From: Apostichopus japonicus
Lineage: Eukaryota > Echinodermata > Holothuroidea > Aspidochirotida > Stichopodidae
Direction: 5' to 3'
Assembly (NCBI RefSeq): GCF_037975245.1
Contig: NC_092576.1
Span: 38,091,111 to 38,155,110, forward strand
Length of the DNA: 64,000 nt
Positions 60,481-64,000 of the stretch are shown here, one piece after another. The translations under genes were made by a program, and so were the position numbers. The notes under the pieces were generated by a model, which worked only from the letters and a program-made list of their open reading frames with translations, was not told the origin of the DNA and made no database searches. The stretch's first letter is position 1; each line of letters opens with the position of its first letter.

Positions 60481-61582
60481 ATTATGTTTCACCATGAGGA
60501 GTATGCTATAAGCTCATGTTCCTCGGGCCCTCCCTTAAAAATACTTCAGGTTCTTGGAGACTACGTTGCGTTAGATAGTGTAAAACCGCCTACACCCCCT
60601 TTCATCTCAACAGCTGAACGCGCTTTAACCTTACGAGTATTACGAAACATCATTTGCTATATAATTTATTGATGGTTCTGTTTGCTCAATAAACAAAGTA
60701 CTGTTGGCTTATACAATAATTGCTTACGTTTTGCTGAACTTTGGTTTATTGAGACTATTGTAAGATAAACTGCAGTGACAAATACCCCAACCAGGCTCAT
60801 ATCAATAAATAAATACTGCATTGTGTCTTCTTAAAACTTATTAGTTATGATAAAGGGTTTGAATACATAAATATATTGCTGAAACGGTCTGATTGTGATG
60901 ATAGTGTAATAGCTATGATGCATTGCGCTCTCATGTTTGAAGGCGTACTATACAAAGTGGTTTTTAATACATTGCAGTGTGTTAGTTTATTGTATAACCT
61001 GACTTTAACTAAAGTTTGGAAACGACTACAATGCTTACATTTGGTGGTCGGTTATTTTACAAAGAAGCTTCAGTCAGTTATATCATATAAGATACGAGTT
61101 TATGGGTGTTGTTTTCTGTCTTATTAAATACATTAATTTACTTAAGCAGTATTTTGCTACTTACTTGAGCATTAATGTTGAGTTCACTTTGGATATGCCT
61201 CCTCCATGTATTCATCTAAGTTTAGTTAATTGTATTCCCTTATATCTCATTTAAGGAATTGAAGTTGCTATATTGCTGATATTAATCACGCCTGTTACAT
61301 GATACTACAAGACTGGAGAATAAGTAGCAAGGTTAAGTACCACGTCAGTTGTTTTTGCAAATTTTATTAAAAATGCTATTATATCTCATTCATCATCGGA
61401 ATTCTTGCTTCTATTTTTTTTTGGTGGCCGCTGAAAATGTTACACATCAGGTTGTTCCGACTCTTAAGGGTTCACTGAATCTACTTACATTAACAACGTA
61501 CACATACTCGTGTATTTATCGTTCACATGATTTATATTCATTTACTGCTTGACATTATAAAGTAACTTCCTTTTGTTATCAG

Positions 61583-61702
61583 ACTAAGGACCATCAGAGC
61601 TTAAATGTACTGATGTCAAATACATTAACGCTAAGCAAAGATGACAGTAAACATTTCCAAGGATATATGATAGAGCTCTTACACAATGCATCTTGTCACA
61701 AA
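61583..61702 (+). pseudogene. NLR cassette exon 1-type (120 bp), open copy
   Basis: Duplicate of 13027-13146: 120 bp, phase 0 at both ends, acceptor gttatcag and donor GTACGT. All 40 codons are open (CAG where copy 1 has TAG). It reads LSKDDSKHFQGYMIELLHNA near its end. Its partner exon at 62064 is frameshifted, so the unit is still likely non-functional. Confidence 0.65.
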
Positions 61703-62063
61703 GTACGTATCATCCTTACATGTATTTTAATTGATTCACTATCAATTATAATAGAGCCTGTACTATGTATATGTAAATATACCAAACCTTGTTGTGTTTC
61801 TAGCAACACGCAGACCTAAATAACTTTCATAGTAATCGTTTATGTCAGAAATTGCTTGAAGCTGTTCAAACGGTATAAAGCCAGCTTTTTGTGGTTGTTT
61901 ATACATTGTAATTATTTTTTTCCCCATTCTTTAGTAGATAAACATTGCACTTTGTTAAAGAACAAACAACATAGCATGGAATATCTTACATTAAGGTAGC
62001 GTATTTAGGAATGTAACAAAGAAAGTAAAATTCACACCGTAGCTTCGTATTTCCTTTCTGTAG

Positions 62064-62266
62064 ATTCCTATATACTGCGTGAATTTGGCAAACGCTTTCA
62101 TAGAGCTCAATGGATATGGGAATATTATGCTCTGGTCTATCTTTACCAATCCTCACATCACTGGAGATACTGGATATACAGACAGAGAAATGCAGGAACA
62201 TAAGTAAAAAGAAGTGAATGCAACGTTAGAGTACATACAGTATTGCCCAAGATTCAAGCATTTGAT
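62064..62266 (+). pseudogene. NLR leucine-rich cassette exon 2-type, frameshifted (copy 2)
   Basis: Acceptor tttctgtag, donor GTAAGA. It starts IPIYCVNLANAFIELNGYGN, which shows the frame that was lost by the 11-bp deletion in the 13503 copy. Here about 5 bp are missing after aatattat, which breaks the frame; a later 1-bp change restores it. The third cassette exon is absent: duplication copy 2 jumps at about 62300 to sequence that lies 5.2 kb further on in copy 1. Confidence 0.7.
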
Positions 62267-64000
62267 GTAAGACCGACCATAAATAAGTTAATGAGAGTAA
62301 CACAAGTGCAATGATGCGTAAAAGCACTACGACTTAATTTTGAACCATCATATCATATCGGCCAAAAGACTTTCTTGATACATATCCGAGTTCAGTTATC
62401 AAATATAAACATGAACTTTGGCTATCAGTGGGAGTATACGATATCCCAAAATGTTGACTTGAATAAATAACTATCAAGCAAGGTAAATATGAACTTTGTC
62501 ATTTGCTACTACTAGTCGTTGCAAGCGTCAACGGCATTAGCTCATTATGTACAGTTTTACCTCGTACTCCGCCATTTTGTAATCATGTGGATAATGATTT
62601 ATGTTTTGCATCTTGTTAAGGATTCAAGTGTTAGCTATAGTTCGTCAATTCCAGTACACCAACGGTAAGTTTTCCCTCTCTATCTTAAGATAACTAAAAA
62701 CATCAACGCACATCACGAGGAAATGTTTTGTACGAAATTCTGCATTTGTATACGTTACTGTTGTAAAATATCATCATGCTTCCATTACTGGTCATACAGT
62801 TGTATTTCAAACGGACATGTTTGTTGTCAGATATTTCTATGTTTTAGCTGATATACCAATTTCGAAACACAAATGGGTTCGGTAGGTTGTGGATGAAAAC
62901 CTATTCCTGGAGTATTATTTACCTTACAATCCATTTTCAATCATTTAAGTACAGGTTCTTCATATAGACGGTAAAAAGAATATGCTTTAGGACACTTCTT
63001 ACACTAGCAATTTAGAGTTATCTCCAATGGCCAAATGATTGGTCACCTTGACCAAGAAAGGGAGGAGTTATAAACATGACTTTCTTGTGAATTTAGTAAC
63101 TAAATGGCAATTAAAAAGTACTCGTACTCGGATTATAATATGTGGTTCTTGGACACTGATACCCGGTACTCACATAAGAACATTACTTGTACCTCGAGCT
63201 CTGAGAGGTACTTGTTATTAGAACTATAGCATTGCATGTCACAAACATTAATTCCCTACATTGAAAAGGTAATGTTTTCAATCGATAATTTAATGCAAAA
63301 TTAATAACATTACAATATGCAAATAGGTAACACAATGTTACTTTCTATCTTTTTATATATATATTTAAGACGTGTATTCTTTATACGCTGAATTAGTTTT
63401 GGGTTTGTTGAATCTCAAATGCTGACGTTGTACGTTACTGTAAAAAGTTAATACCGATTTGTTTTTTAGTGGAGCACAGTTCATCTGGAATTGTCAATAT
63501 TCCGATGTTTCAAAATATATATATCAACTGATTATTCATTGCAATATAACATTTTTTTTCAAAACAGTTTATATACGTTTTATGTTAAACACTCAAACTT
63601 CAAATAGCTAGTTTCTTTAGCAGCTATACAAATTGCATATTTAAATCATACAGATCCTTCTTTTTACTTTGTTAGCTAATCGTATTGAATTTGAACGTGC
63701 ATTTAGACATGAAGTGACTTGTTGGTTTAGTCGCAAATTATGATAAACAATCTTCAAGATCTCTTTATCTTCATGATAAAAATATGAAGAGTAAATATTA
63801 TATCCACCAGACGACCGAAAGTACATATGAACTTTTCTGATTCCAATTGTATCAAAAATATAGTTGATAGTTGTTTCCGCAAACGCTGTAACTCTGTTAA
63901 TCGTTAGGATGATGTGTTATATCTTTATTATATTGGAACTGTATAGTGTCAGACTTTTTTGTTTTTCCTAATAGCCAATCATTTAACCGTAGTCCTGTTT

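Larger units (their letters stand above)
58385..64000 (+). repeat. Segmental duplication copy 2
   Basis: A diverged direct copy of 10232-13730 joined at about 62300 directly to a copy of 18957-21690, so the intervening 5.2 kb of copy 1 are absent. A unique block at about 59385-60605 and an indel of about 85 bp near 62670 further distinguish it. It runs off the window end. Confidence 0.85.

Overview
This is AT-rich eukaryotic nuclear DNA from an animal. It has short exons with GT..AG introns, abundant CR1/L2-like LINE remnants, DNA transposons with terminal inverted repeats (TIRs) and target-site duplications (TSDs), a tRNA-derived SINE and many microsatellites. There are no bacterial-style operons. 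Pieces of a large NACHT/NLR innate-immune gene family, whose expansion is known from marine invertebrate deuterostomes, suggest an echinoderm (possibly a sea cucumber or sea urchin). That assignment is inference only; a hemichordate, lancelet or other marine invertebrate is not excluded.

NLR content, all on the + strand. Gene 1 runs from a Lys/Arg-rich first exon (22356-22446) to a large NACHT exon (23608-25124) with a visible Walker A and Walker B but two compensating frameshifts. It continues into leucine-rich C-terminal exons at 30829-31040, 32689-32765, 35427-35482 and 36025-36144. All splice junctions keep the reading frame. Degenerate copies of the same exon types lie at 13027-13146, 13503-13700 and 14006-14082, and again at 61583-61702 and 62064-62266. 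Together they define a four-exon cassette (120, about 212, 77 and 56 bp; boundary phases 0-0-2-1-0) that could be added or lost without disturbing frame.

Segmental duplication. About 10.23-21.69 kb is a diverged direct copy of 58.38-64.0 kb (window end). Copy 1 has an extra 5.2-kb block (about 13.73-18.96 kb) that holds the third cassette exon and a LINE, and an extra 1.1-kb block (about 19.6-20.7 kb). Copy 2 has a unique block of about 1.2 kb with degraded coding sequence of unknown kind.

Mobile elements. The most striking region is 44.07-53.08 kb, where three DNA transposons are nested. The outer one is hAT-like, with perfect 12-bp TIRs and a perfect 8-bp TSD. It holds a second element with 14-bp TIRs, which holds a 7.06-kb PIF/Harbinger element. 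The Harbinger carries its DDE transposase (+ strand, three exons) and a five-exon Myb/SANT-like partner gene (- strand), both free of internal stops after splicing. The introns of NLR gene 1 hold other elements: a LINE 3' end with a 105-bp tandem array, a LINE fragment, a transposon with a solitary MSANTD-like DNA-binding gene, and inside that a foldback element with a 22-bp tandem array. At 57.56-57.84 kb lies a MULE-like miniature element with a perfect 9-bp TSD and telomere-like repeats.

The other long intergenic stretches (1-2.4, 3.1-7.8, 17.0-18.9, 25.1-27.0, 38.1-42.7 and 53.8-57.5 kb) show no recognisable gene.
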